Shown: in pieces, positions 26,157 through 34,987 of the stretch
Layout: each line of letters opens with the position of its first letter
Numbering within the stretch: the first letter of the stretch is position 1
Assembly: GCF_019049255.1 (NCBI RefSeq)
Contig: NZ_JAGMUJ010000040.1
Span: 62,001-126,000 of the forward strand
DNA length: 64,000 nt
Origin: Streptomyces sp. AC558_RSS880
GTDB taxonomy: Bacteria > Actinomycetota > Actinomycetes > Streptomycetales > Streptomycetaceae
Reading direction: 5' to 3'
Program-made: the position numbers and the translations under genes
The notes under the pieces: model-generated
What the model saw: only the letters and a program-made list of their open reading frames with translations
Databases searched by the model: none
Told to the model about the DNA's origin: nothing

Positions 26157-27579
26157 GAGCGTCGAGGAGTTCCGCGCAGCGGGGCGCGGTGGGGCGGCGG
26201 GCACCGACGTGGACGGCCTGGCGCAGACCGAGCGCGAGCGAGCCGGCCAGCAGGCCGAGCAGCTCCGCCATGTCGTAGGAGCGCAGGGCGGCCTGGGTGC
26301 CGAACGGTACGACGTCCTGGTTGTGCAGGTTCGTCGGCAGGCTCTGCATGCCTGCTGGTGTCGCGTTGCGGCGGATCTCCGCGACGAACGCGGTGCCGGC
26401 CAGCTGGACACCCTGGAGACCGTGCTGCAGGCCCGGTGCGGTGGCGAGCATCGGCGGCAGCCCTCCATTGCGTGCCGGATCCGTCAGCAGGTCGAGCTGG
26501 CGTTCGGCGAGGTTGCCCAGCTGGGCGGTGACGGAGGCGAGCAGGTCGGCCGCGAACGCGGCGGGCTGCCCGAAGAAGTTCCCGCCATGCACCACCTTTC
26601 CCTTCTCCGCGTCGTCGTCGGGGAAGAACAGCGGGTTGTCGCTGACGCCGCCGAGATCCGCGGCGACCACACCGTCGACGTAGCGCAGCGCGTCCTCGGC
26701 GGCGCCGAGCAACTGCGGTGCGCAGCGGATGCTGTACGGCTCCTGCAGCGGCCGGGTGCCGGAGGGGACGATGCCGGTGAGCGTCTCCCGCATCCGCGCG
26801 CCGGCGTCGATCGCTCCGGTGTGGCCGTAGACGCGCAGCAGGTCCCCGTCGAGGAAACCCGGCTCGCAGCCGAGCGTGTCGGCCAGCAGACAGGTGAGGG
26901 CCATGAGTGAGCGGTGCGCCGTGCGGACGGTGTCGCGGGCGAGTGCCAGCGCGGCCGTGGTGACGGAGGTGCCGTTGACGAGGGCCAGCGCGTCGCGGCC
27001 GTCCAGTGCGAGCGGGCGGAGCCCGGCGACGGTCAGTGCCTCACCGGCCGGCATGCGGCGACCGTCCACGTAGGCGTGCCCCCGGCCGCGCAGTGCCTGG
27101 GTGGCGTAGGCGAGCGGGATCAGGTCACCGCTCGCCCCGACGGAGCCGTAGCGGGGGACCGCGGGCGAGAACGTCGTGGCGAACATCGCGGCGAGCCGGT
27201 CGACGACCTCCGCGGACACGCCGGAGAAACCCTGGGCGAGGGACCAGGTGCGCAGCAGGAGGGCGGCGCGGCTGATCTCGTGCGGCAGGTCCGGTCCCTG
27301 ACCGGCCCCGAGGTGGGCCAGGGTGTTGTCGCACTGGTCCGCCTCGTCGGGGCGGCCGGCGTACCCCACGAGTGCGCCGAATCCGGTGGTGGCGCCGTAG
27401 ATCCTGGGGGATTCGCCACCGCTGTCACCGTGCCGCAGGCCGTGGAGGAACCGGCGGCCGCGGCCCAGCCGCGCCCGGACCCCGGCGTCCACGCCGACGG
27501 TGAGCGGCGTCGCGGCGCGGCGCAGCGCGGCGGGGTCCAGGGGGCCGGTGAGTGAGACCGTATCCGTAGGGGTGAGCAC
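26062..27579 (-). CDS. MIO-dependent aromatic amino acid ammonia-lyase or aminomutase (tyrosine-type motifs)
   Basis: A 505-residue member of the histidine/phenylalanine/tyrosine ammonia-lyase family. The MIO-forming ASG is at 149-151 (GSVGASGDLIPLAY). Other active-site residues are Tyr61 (RIYGATTGFG), Asn202 (NGTSV), Gln279, Tyr282, Arg285 (QEPYSIRC) and the NFFGQP loop. The selectivity pair is His89-Leu90 (NTLAHLGAG), the HL pair of tyrosine ammonia-lyases, not SH (histidase) or FL (phenylalanine). NQDVV at 420-424 replaces the histidase NQEDH. Product: probably p-coumarate from tyrosine, or beta-tyrosine if a mutase. It reads divergently from the first flavoprotein across a shared palindrome. 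GTG start. Confidence 0.88.
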   Translation of the reverse strand: MLTPTDTVSLTGPLDPAALRRAATPLTVGVDAGVRARLGRGRRFLHGLRHGDSGGESPRIYGATTGFGALVGYAGRPDEADQCDNTLAHLGAGQGPDLPHEISRAALLLRTWSLAQGFSGVSAEVVDRLAAMFATTFSPAVPRYGSVGASGDLIPLAYATQALRGRGHAYVDGRRMPAGEALTVAGLRPLALDGRDALALVNGTSVTTAALALARDTVRTAHRSLMALTCLLADTLGCEPGFLDGDLLRVYGHTGAIDAGARMRETLTGIVPSGTRPLQEPYSIRCAPQLLGAAEDALRYVDGVVAADLGGVSDNPLFFPDDDAEKGKVVHGGNFFGQPAAFAADLLASVTAQLGNLAERQLDLLTDPARNGGLPPMLATAPGLQHGLQGVQLAGTAFVAEIRRNATPAGMQSLPTNLHNQDVVPFGTQAALRSYDMAELLGLLAGSLALGLRQAVHVGARRPTAPRCAELLDALIEVIPPVEPDRPLDADVRAAARLLAARELS

Positions 27580-27600
27580 GTCCGGAAACGTAGACGGGGA

Positions 27601-27620
27601 ATCTCAGAGTGCTCTGAGAT
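27601..27620. promoter_or_regulatory. Perfect palindromic operator between lyase and flavoprotein genes
   Basis: ATCTCAGAG-TG-CTCTGAGAT is a perfect 9-bp inverted repeat placed symmetrically, 21 bases from each of the divergent starts (27579 and 27642). A second copy lies before the other flavoprotein gene. The positions suggest that bound protein blocks transcription or translation in both directions. Confidence 0.75.
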
Positions 27621-27641
27621 CCGGTGACTAGCTTCCGGAGC

Positions 27642-29216
27642 ATGACCCATGACTACCTGATCATCGGTGCGGGGCCCGCCGGACTCCAGCTTGCCGCCTT
27701 GCTGGAGCGGGACGGCGCGGACTACGTCGTTCTGGAGCGCGGCAGTGGTCCGGGTACGTTCTTCACGCGGTTCCCCCGGCACCGCTATCTGATCTCGAAC
27801 AACAAGGTGCACACGGGGTACGACGATCCGGAGTTGCGGCTGCGGATGGACTGGAACTCCCTGCTGAGCGACGACCCGGAGCTGCTGTTCACCCGGTACA
27901 GTCCCCGCTACTTCCCGCCGGCCGACGACCTGGTGCGCTACCTGTCGGACTTCGCCTCCCGGACCGGGGTGCGCGTGCGGTACGACACCTCCGTCGAGAA
28001 GGTCTCCCGCGACACCGAGGGCTTCACCGTCACCGACCACACGGGAAAGGCGTGGCGTGCACGGCGTCTGGTGGCCGCCACCGGAGTGCCCGTACCGAAC
28101 CTGCCGTCGATCCCGGGCATCGAGCTCGCCGAACGCTACGACACGATCGACACCGATCCGAAGTCCTTCACCGATCAGCGGGTGCTCATCATCGGCCGGG
28201 GCAACTCCGCCTTCGAGACGGCCGAGAACCTGATGGAGACCGCGGCGGTCATCCACGTCGTCGGCTCGGGCTCGCTGAAGATGGCCTGGCGGACGCACTA
28301 TGTGGGACACCTGCGCGCGGTCTACAACAACTTCTTGGACAGCTACCAGCTGAAGTCGCAGAACGCTCTCCTCGACGGCCGGGTGCTCGCGATCAGACGT
28401 GAGCCGGACGGTTTTCACGTGCCGGTCTCCTTCGAGCGGGTCGACGAGGTGGTCAAGGAGATCCGCTACGACCGGGTGATCGTCGCGACCGGCTTCCGGT
28501 TCGACGACTCGATCTTCGACGACACCTGCGCGCCGGACCTGATCGTCGACGGCCGCTTCCCGGAGTTGACGCCTCTCGGCGAGTCGGTCAACGTGCCCGG
28601 CCTGTACTTCGCGGGGACGCTGATGCAGGGCCGCGACTTCGGAAAGGCCACGACCGGCTTCATCCACGGCTTCCGCTACACGGTGCGGGCGCTGCACCGC
28701 GGACTGCGGCAGCGCCACGACAAGGTGCCCTGGCCGACGACGGTGCTCGGGGAGGCCACGGAGCGGGCCGTCGACACCGTGATCGCCCGCGTCAACCGGT
28801 CCTCCGCGCTGTGGCAGCAGTTCGCCGTCCTCGGTGACCTGCTGCTCCTCGACCCGGACGGCACACTGCGCTACGCCGAGGAGGTGCCGGTCGCCCACGT
28901 GCCGGGCGCCGTGGGCGCCGGGGACTTCGGTGAGGTGGACGCCTACGCGGTGATCACGCTGGAGTACGGGGAGGACCACGACCGGGTGGACCCCTTCGAC
29001 GTCACCGCGGGCCGCAAGTCCCAGCAGGACGTGTCGGGCCTGGACGGACGCTATCTGCACCCGGTCGTCCGCTGGTACCGGGACGGCGAGTTCGTCGCCG
29101 AGCACCACCTCACCGAGAACCTGGAGAACGAGTGGGACAGCGAGGAGGTCCACCGGGCCCCGCTGGACGCCTTTCTCACCACGCACCGGAGCCCGGCCGC
29201 CCCGGTGGCGCCGTGA
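27642..29216 (+). CDS. FAD-dependent monooxygenase, FOXRED2/FMO-like, paralog 1
   Basis: A 524-residue flavoprotein. The FAD-binding GAGPAG is at 9-14, a second Rossmann motif GRGNSA at 185-190 fits NADPH, and the ATGF motif is at 282-285. The C-terminal 150 or so residues (YLHPVVRWYRDGE...ENLENEW) match FOXRED2-like proteins. I see no canonical FxGxxxHxxxY FMO signature. Relatives include N-hydroxylases and Baeyer-Villiger enzymes, so N- or C-oxidation of an aromatic intermediate is plausible but unproven. It is clearly homologous along its whole length to the gene at 34980-36524. ATG at 27642 follows CCGGAG. It opens the plus-strand operon. Confidence 0.85.
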   Translation: MTHDYLIIGAGPAGLQLAALLERDGADYVVLERGSGPGTFFTRFPRHRYLISNNKVHTGYDDPELRLRMDWNSLLSDDPELLFTRYSPRYFPPADDLVRYLSDFASRTGVRVRYDTSVEKVSRDTEGFTVTDHTGKAWRARRLVAATGVPVPNLPSIPGIELAERYDTIDTDPKSFTDQRVLIIGRGNSAFETAENLMETAAVIHVVGSGSLKMAWRTHYVGHLRAVYNNFLDSYQLKSQNALLDGRVLAIRREPDGFHVPVSFERVDEVVKEIRYDRVIVATGFRFDDSIFDDTCAPDLIVDGRFPELTPLGESVNVPGLYFAGTLMQGRDFGKATTGFIHGFRYTVRALHRGLRQRHDKVPWPTTVLGEATERAVDTVIARVNRSSALWQQFAVLGDLLLLDPDGTLRYAEEVPVAHVPGAVGAGDFGEVDAYAVITLEYGEDHDRVDPFDVTAGRKSQQDVSGLDGRYLHPVVRWYRDGEFVAEHHLTENLENEWDSEEVHRAPLDAFLTTHRSPAAPVAP

Positions 29217-30283
29217 CGCTCCGGGAACTGCACGACAGCGCACGGAAGACACTGGATCCGACGCGCTACGACTACGTGGCGGGCGGCGCGGGCGAGGAAC
29301 GCGTCCTCGCCGGCAACGAGAAGGCGTTCGCCCGGTACGCGCTGCTGCCGAGGGTGCTGAGCGGCGCCGAGACGCGGGACACCGCCGTCGATCTGCCGGG
29401 GGCCCGGCAGGCGGCGCCGGTGATCGTCGCACCGACCGCCTTCCACCGGCTGGCGCACCCGGGCGGCGAGCGGGCCACGGCCCGTGCCGCCGCGGCCGAG
29501 GGCGCCGTCCTGGTGACGGGGACGGCCGCGACCACCGCGGTCCTCGACGTCGTCGCCGCGGCGCGCGAAGCGGCGCCCGACCCGGCCGTGTGGTTCCAGC
29601 TGTATCTGCACCCCCGCCGGGAGGTCACCGGGGCCCTCGTCCGGCGCGCCGAGGAGGCGGGCTGCACGGCGCTGGTGGTCACCGTCGACTCGCCGGTGTT
29701 CGGCCGGCACACCAGAGACCTGCGTAACGGGTTCACCGACCTGCCGCCCGGATTCGCCGCGGAGAACATGCGCGACCTGCCCGGTGCCGAGCCGGGCGCG
29801 CTCACCGCCATCCCCATGTCCCCGGCGGTGCGCTGGCCGGACTTCGCCGAGTCCCTGCGCGGCACCTCGCTTCCCGTGCTGATCAAGGGAGTACTGCATC
29901 CGGACGACGCACGGCTGGCCGTCGAGCACGGTGCGGCCGGGGTGATCGTCTCCAACCACGGGGGCCGCCAGTGCGACGCGGTCCCGGCGGCCGTGGACTG
30001 CCTGCCCGCCGTCGCCGAGGCGGTCGCGGGCCGGGTACCGGTGCTGCTCGACGGAGGGGTGCGCCGGGGCAGCGATGTCGCGGTGGCGCTCGCGCTGGGC
30101 GCGAGCGCCGTCGGCGTGGGACGCCCGGTGGTATGGGGTCTGGCCGCCGAGGGGGAGACGGGGGTACGGCGGGTCCTCGCGACACTGTGCGACGAGTATG
30201 ACCACACGCTCGCCCTGTGCGGCGGGCGCCGAAACGCCGATCTGACGGCCGACATGGTCGTACGGAACGGGGGACCGTGGTGA
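29213..30283 (+). CDS. FMN-dependent alpha-hydroxy acid oxidase
   Basis: A 356-residue member of the glycolate/lactate/mandelate oxidase family. It has YDYVAGGAGEE at the start, the substrate Tyr in WFQLYLH, the FMN-binding Lys in LIKGVL, the catalytic His in SNHGGRQCD and the phosphate loop LDGGVRRGSDV. In antibiotic pathways a relative (Hmo) oxidises 4-hydroxymandelate on the way to hydroxyphenylglycine. A similar aromatic hydroxyacid step is possible here, but no HmaS or HpgT gene is present. GTG at 29213 overlaps the flavoprotein stop (GTGA), and its own stop overlaps the P450 start the same way. Confidence 0.88.
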   Translation: MTLRELHDSARKTLDPTRYDYVAGGAGEERVLAGNEKAFARYALLPRVLSGAETRDTAVDLPGARQAAPVIVAPTAFHRLAHPGGERATARAAAAEGAVLVTGTAATTAVLDVVAAAREAAPDPAVWFQLYLHPRREVTGALVRRAEEAGCTALVVTVDSPVFGRHTRDLRNGFTDLPPGFAAENMRDLPGAEPGALTAIPMSPAVRWPDFAESLRGTSLPVLIKGVLHPDDARLAVEHGAAGVIVSNHGGRQCDAVPAAVDCLPAVAEAVAGRVPVLLDGGVRRGSDVAVALALGASAVGVGRPVVWGLAAEGETGVRRVLATLCDEYDHTLALCGGRRNADLTADMVVRNGGPW

Positions 30284-31647
30284 GGAACCGGACGGGCACG
30301 GAGGCATGGTGGCTGCCGCGCGCCGTGGTGGCGCTGCGCGTACGCATCTTCGAGAAGGTCAACGGAGACCGGGTGGTGACCCTGCCCAACGCCACCCACG
30401 GGCCGGAGGTGTTCGAGCGGGTCTACGCCCACCCGGCCGCGAACGGGCGGAGCGAGGGGGCGGGCCTGTCCGACCTGTTCTGGTACTGGCTGGCGCCGGG
30501 GCCCGAGGTGCACCAGGAGCACCTGGAGCCCGGCGAACGCTACGAGGACGTCGCCGCGACCACGCGGCGCATCCTGGCCGGGAACTCGGCCGATCTCACG
30601 ACGGCGGCCGCCCGCGCCGTCGCCGGTGCGCTGGACACCCTGCCGGGCACGCGGATCAGCCTCGTACGGCTGCGGGACCTGATGATGCCCGCGTGGGCCG
30701 AGTTCTGTTATGAGCTGGTCTTCCAGGAGCCGTGCCCGCCGCGTGCCCGGGACCTGATCACCGCTCACGCCGATGACGTGATCACCGCGCTGAAGTGCAC
30801 CGGTCTGCGCCATCCGCGGCGCCGGGCCCGGCTGACCACCTATCTGCGGGACCGGGTCGCGGCCGGCCACGTTCCGCACCGGCTGCCTGCCTCGCTGTCG
30901 ATGCGGGAACAGGTGCACTACCTGCAAGGGACCTTCTTCAACACGGCGGTCGTGCAGCTGTCCGAGGCGACCGCGCACGTCCTGCTCGCCCTCGCCCACC
31001 ACCCGCGGGTGCAACAGCGCCTGGCCGCCGCTCCCGAGGACGACCGGTACCTGACGCGGGTGCTCGACGAGACGATGCGGCTGTACCCGTTGTTCGGCAT
31101 CGCCCACCGCATCACCACGGGTGAGATCCCACTCGACGAAACGACGGTGCTGCCGGCCGGCTCCGTGGTGTGCTTCAGCTACCCCGACTACCACGCCACC
31201 GGGTACGAACGGCCCGACGTGTTCGACCCGGACCGCTGGACCCGCCTGACCGCCAAGGACGTCCATCACATCCCGTACGGCGTGGCGGCGAACCGTCCCT
31301 GTCCGGCCTGGCGGATCTCGCCGCTCGTGCTGCGGGCCGCGGTCCGCGAGGTGCTGGGCCGCTTCCGGCTGGACTCGACGGCCGCGCACACCCGCTCCAA
31401 TCCGCACCGGGCGCCGTGTCTGCTGATTCCGCGCGGCCTGCCTGCCGAGCCCCGCCGCCTGAACGCGTTGCGGAGCTTCGTCCGGCTGCGGGACGGGGTG
31501 GAGGACGTCACCCGCGGCGTACGCCAGCTGGTGCTCGGCACGGTCATGGTCCTGCACGCCCGCCGACGGCGTCCGGCGGCACGGTACTTCGCCGAGCGGC
31601 GGGCCGGACGCTGTCCGGTCCCCCACCCGGGAAAAGAGAACGGATGA
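30280..31647 (+). CDS. Divergent cytochrome P450-like protein
   Basis: A 455-residue P450-fold protein. The K-helix ExxR is present (Glu264, Arg267 in LDETMRLYP), as is the PERF-like FDPDRW. The heme loop is YGVAANRPCPAW with Cys341 and Arg339, but the usual phenylalanine and second glycine of FxxGxRxCxG are not in register. The I-helix reads QGTFFNT (216-222) in place of AGxxT, and the N-terminus is shorter than usual. The C-terminal 60 residues are basic and family-atypical. It may bind heme but do unusual chemistry, or need special oxygen handling. GTG overlaps the oxidase stop, so it is tightly coupled in the operon. Confidence 0.75.
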   Translation: MRNRTGTEAWWLPRAVVALRVRIFEKVNGDRVVTLPNATHGPEVFERVYAHPAANGRSEGAGLSDLFWYWLAPGPEVHQEHLEPGERYEDVAATTRRILAGNSADLTTAAARAVAGALDTLPGTRISLVRLRDLMMPAWAEFCYELVFQEPCPPRARDLITAHADDVITALKCTGLRHPRRRARLTTYLRDRVAAGHVPHRLPASLSMREQVHYLQGTFFNTAVVQLSEATAHVLLALAHHPRVQQRLAAAPEDDRYLTRVLDETMRLYPLFGIAHRITTGEIPLDETTVLPAGSVVCFSYPDYHATGYERPDVFDPDRWTRLTAKDVHHIPYGVAANRPCPAWRISPLVLRAAVREVLGRFRLDSTAAHTRSNPHRAPCLLIPRGLPAEPRRLNALRSFVRLRDGVEDVTRGVRQLVLGTVMVLHARRRRPAARYFAERRAGRCPVPHPGKENG

Positions 31648-31813
31648 CTCACACGGGGTTCGGCCCCGCGTTCGTTCCGGCGGTCGTGATGACCCCGGCC
31701 GGCTGGCGGGGGTCGCGAGCCGGTGGCTGCGACCGGCCGGGCGGCCGCCCGTCGTCGAGGCGGTCCGCTCCAGCGGGGAACCGCGTCCGGTCTTCTACAA
31801 GGTGGAGAACTGA
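31644..31813 (+). pseudogene. Small frame-disrupted reading frame between P450 and MFS genes
   Basis: ATG at 31644 overlaps the P450 stop (ATGA) and follows GGGAAAAGAG, as expected for a real start. However, its frame runs unbroken into the MFS gene. The frame that stops just before the MFS start (TGA 31811-31813) reads like a protein tail (RPVFYKVEN). One added base near the G-run at 31708-31712 would join them into about 56 residues. So this is either a decayed small gene, a sequence error, or chance. I recognise no family. Confidence 0.3.
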
Positions 31814-31815
31814 CC

Positions 31816-33390
31816 TTGCCCGCACAAACGGCTTCGCTGATACCCCGGCCCTCGCTGTTCTGGACCGGCGTCGCCCTCACGTGCGCCGGAGTCGGCCAGC
31901 ACGTGTGGATGTTCATCGACTCCGCGTCCATGGACTTCCACATGGCCATGATGGGCATGTCGGGGGTGATGTGGGCCGCCATGGCCGCCATCGTCGTGGG
32001 CGTGCTGCTCTCCGGGTTCGCGGTCGTGCAGCCTCCTGGAGCAGGTCCCGCGGCCACCCCCGCTCCGGCCCGGACGACCCGGGCGAGCCGGCGCAGTCTC
32101 ATCGCCGTGCTGAGCTTCGCGCTGATGGTGGACCAGATGAAACCCGCCACTCTGGCGTTCATCCAGCCCGGCATGCGTGCCGAATTCCATCTCAGCGCCG
32201 CCGAGATCTCGTGGTTGCCCACCGTGGCACTCAGCGGCACGGTGGTGGGATCACTGGTGGGGGGCCGTGCCGCGGACCGTATCGGGCGCAGGGCCACGGT
32301 CCTCATCGCGTCCCTTCTCTTTCTCGGTACGACGGTGTGCGGTGCCATGCCGACGTACGGCGGCATCCTGGTCATGTGCGCTCTGATGGGGATGGCGGCC
32401 GGAGGCATGCTGCCCGTCGTCTACGCCCTGATGACCGAGAGTCTGCCGCCCGGCCGGCGCGCGGCCATCATGGTGCTCCAGGCCGGGCTCACCACCACGG
32501 GGGGCTACATGGCGGCCGCCGGACTGGCCGCGGTGCTGATCCCGCTGACCGGGTGGCGCGTTCTGTGGTTCGCCCAGCTTCCGCTGGTCCTGATCCTGAT
32601 CGCGCTGAACCGGTGGATCCCGGAATCGGCTGCCTTCACCGCAGCCCAGCGGTCACAGGCCGGGCGGGTTCCCGCCTCCACCCTGTTCAAACGCCCTCAG
32701 ACAGCCAAGACGCTGGTGGTCAGCGGTTACGCACTGGCCTGGGGCCTCGTCTACTGGGGCTTCATCACCTTCCTGCCCAGTCAGTTGGAGGCCTCGGGCG
32801 AGAAGGGCATGTCCGCCGCCACGCTGCTGTTCATCTCGTCACTGTTGTCCATCCCCACCTGCGTCGTGGCCGCGTGGCTCTACATGCGCTGGTCGGCGAA
32901 GGGCACCATGGTCGTCTACGCGGCCCTCACCGTCGCGGCGCTGCTCGTTCTGGCCGCCGTCGGAATGGACGGCAGCCGGCCCGTCCTTCTGACCGCGGTG
33001 ATCCTGCTGTTCGCCGGAACCGCCGGTGTCATCGCGCTCATCGGCCCCTACACGGCCGAGATCTACCCCATGGCCATCCGGGGGACCGCCGGCGGTTGGG
33101 CCGCGGCGGTCGGCAAGTCGGGTGGAGCCTTCGGGCCCCCTCTCATCGCCCTGGTCCTCTCCGCACCGGGAGGCATGCGCACCGCCGCGGTCCTCGTCGC
33201 TCTCCCCATGGCCGTGGCGGGCGGAGCCGTCGCCTTCCGCGGGAGCAACCCGCAGGACACCGCCCAGCACCCCGAAGACGCCAGGCTGAACGCCGAACTC
33301 GACGATCTGGTACGGGGCGAGGCTCTTCCCGCCGAGCGGACCACGTCGGCGACGCCCGCAGCGGGCGAGGACGGCACGGCGGCGCCATGA
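31816..33390 (+). CDS. MFS transporter, probable product exporter or substrate importer
   Basis: A 524-residue membrane protein from TTG 31816. That start lies 2 bases after a TGA and 10 bases after GGTGGAG, suggesting translational coupling. Two methionine-rich N-terminal helices (HVWMFIDSASMDFHMAMMGM region) precede a 12-helix major facilitator core. The core has the GRAADRIGRR loop between helices 2 and 3 and a metabolite:H+ symporter-like GPYTAEIYPMAIRGTAGG in the second half. The tail is acidic. As last gene of the plus-strand operon it most likely moves the cluster's substrate or product. Confidence 0.82.
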   Translation: MPAQTASLIPRPSLFWTGVALTCAGVGQHVWMFIDSASMDFHMAMMGMSGVMWAAMAAIVVGVLLSGFAVVQPPGAGPAATPAPARTTRASRRSLIAVLSFALMVDQMKPATLAFIQPGMRAEFHLSAAEISWLPTVALSGTVVGSLVGGRAADRIGRRATVLIASLLFLGTTVCGAMPTYGGILVMCALMGMAAGGMLPVVYALMTESLPPGRRAAIMVLQAGLTTTGGYMAAAGLAAVLIPLTGWRVLWFAQLPLVLILIALNRWIPESAAFTAAQRSQAGRVPASTLFKRPQTAKTLVVSGYALAWGLVYWGFITFLPSQLEASGEKGMSAATLLFISSLLSIPTCVVAAWLYMRWSAKGTMVVYAALTVAALLVLAAVGMDGSRPVLLTAVILLFAGTAGVIALIGPYTAEIYPMAIRGTAGGWAAAVGKSGGAFGPPLIALVLSAPGGMRTAAVLVALPMAVAGGAVAFRGSNPQDTAQHPEDARLNAELDDLVRGEALPAERTTSATPAAGEDGTAAP

Positions 33391-33468
33391 ACGGCAGCGT
33401 CGACGGCGCCGCACTCACCGACCCGCCCTCCTGCCGCCCGGGGCCGTCCCGGTCAGCCCTTCCGGAAC

Positions 33469-33515
33469 GGGCCGTGCCCCGCCCTCGCGGTTCGCGCGAG
33501 GGCGGGGCACGGCCC
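33469..33515. terminator. Bidirectional terminator hairpin between convergent operons
   Basis: A perfect 21-bp stem (33469-33489 with 33495-33515, beginning GGGCCGTGCCCC) with the loop GTTCG lies 78 bases after the MFS stop and 23 bases after the ligase stop. It serves both converging operons. Confidence 0.85.
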
Positions 33516-33538
33516 GGGACGGGGCTCCGGCCGGCCCG

Positions 33539-34987
33539 CTAACCCCCGTCCGCGAGACGCCGTTTGTCGGGTTTTCCGGCGGCCGTGAGCGGTACCTCGC
33601 CGATGAGGGTGAGCCGGGTCGGAGCGCAGGCCTCACCCAGGTGCGCTGCCACCAGCGCGCGCAGCTCGCCGAGGTCCGGGGTGTGACCGGCCGCGGGCAC
33701 GACGAAGGCGTGGACGGCCTCGCCCGTACTGTCGTCGGGCACGGCGACGACGTACGCCTCGGCCACCGCGGGATGGCCGGCGAGCAGCCGCTCGACGGGC
33801 CCGGCGTAGTACACGTTGGCGTTGACGATGATCACGTCACGGATCCGTCCCGTGAGCCACAGCCGGCCCGACGCGTCGAGATGGCCGAGATCGCGAGTAC
33901 GCACCCATCCGCCGGAGAACACCTCCGCCGTGAGGGCGGGCTCCCGCCAGTAGCAGGAGCTCTGCGACGGGGTACGGACGAAGAGTTCGCCGTCGGTCCC
34001 CTGCCGGACCGGGCGGCCGGAGGCGTCGCGGATCTCCAGCGCGACGGGCGGCACCCCGAGGGAGCCTGCCGGCTCCTCCGGGGTGGCCATGGAGATCATG
34101 CCGGTCTCGGTCTGTCCGTAGCCATGGAAGACGACCGGGCCGAGCACCTCGACGGCCTCCCGCAGCCGTCCCGGCTCCAGCGGTGACCCCGACACCATCA
34201 GCGCGCGGAGACCACCGAGGTCCACCGGCGACTCGCGCTGGTCCGCCACGAGTTTCGCCAACCGGGCGACCGTCACGACACTCGCGGTCGCCCGGTGCCG
34301 CACCAGGGCGTCGGGAAAGTCCGGTGGGTCGGCGGTGACCAGGGTGCCGCCGGCGGCGAGTGCCAGCAGCCCGTACTCCATCATCACCTGGCTGGCCAGA
34401 GTGCCGAACACCAGGAACCGGTCCAGGCGCCCGGCGAGTCGACGGACGGCGGGCGGCCAGGCGTCCGGCCGGTGCGCCCAGCCCGCGGTCATCGCCGCGT
34501 AGGTCTGGGCGCACGCCTTGGGTACGCCGGTGCTGCCGCTGGTGTGCAGGAGCCGGGCGACGTCCTCGGGCCGTGCCAGGACCCGTGGCCGGACACCGTC
34601 GTCCTCCGCCGACAGCAGGCTGTCGAGCGTGAGGAGGGTTCCGGGCCCACGGGCGCCGGGACCGTCCGGCCGATCGGTGACCCGTACACCGGCGTCCCGC
34701 AGAAGGTGCTCCCGCTGCCGCCCGGTCAGGCCGGGCCGTACCCCGACGACGCGAGCCCCGACGACGTGGGCGGCGATGATCGCGGCGAACTCCCGGGGAC
34801 CCACCCCCAGCAGCATGGCGACGCCGTCGCCGGGCCCGACACCGCAGCGCCGCAGGCCGTTCACCGCGCGCCTCACCATGCTGAGGAGCCGGGCTCCCGA
34901 GACCCCCTGGCCGGCGTGCTCGAACACCGTACGGTCACCCGCCGCGTCGAGAAGGTCGAGTACGCCACCCGGGAACTGCTCAGCCAA
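33539..34987 (-). CDS. Adenylate-forming acyl/aryl-CoA ligase (ANL superfamily)
   Basis: A 482-residue enzyme. It has the P-loop LLHTSGSTGVPK (147-158), GYGQTETG (289-296), the hinge TRDLGHLDASGRLWLTGR (in part) and the C-terminal catalytic Lys472 in AAGKPDK. It should activate a carboxylic acid as an acyl-AMP and pass it to CoA or an amine. No carrier protein or NRPS gene is in the cluster, so CoA ester or direct amide formation is more likely than loading. p-Coumarate, beta-tyrosine or an oxidised derivative are candidate substrates (inference). TTG at 34987 overlaps the upstream flavoprotein stop by 8 bases. Confidence 0.85.
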   Translation of the reverse strand: MAEQFPGGVLDLLDAAGDRTVFEHAGQGVSGARLLSMVRRAVNGLRRCGVGPGDGVAMLLGVGPREFAAIIAAHVVGARVVGVRPGLTGRQREHLLRDAGVRVTDRPDGPGARGPGTLLTLDSLLSAEDDGVRPRVLARPEDVARLLHTSGSTGVPKACAQTYAAMTAGWAHRPDAWPPAVRRLAGRLDRFLVFGTLASQVMMEYGLLALAAGGTLVTADPPDFPDALVRHRATASVVTVARLAKLVADQRESPVDLGGLRALMVSGSPLEPGRLREAVEVLGPVVFHGYGQTETGMISMATPEEPAGSLGVPPVALEIRDASGRPVRQGTDGELFVRTPSQSSCYWREPALTAEVFSGGWVRTRDLGHLDASGRLWLTGRIRDVIIVNANVYYAGPVERLLAGHPAVAEAYVVAVPDDSTGEAVHAFVVPAAGHTPDLGELRALVAAHLGEACAPTRLTLIGEVPLTAAGKPDKRRLADGG

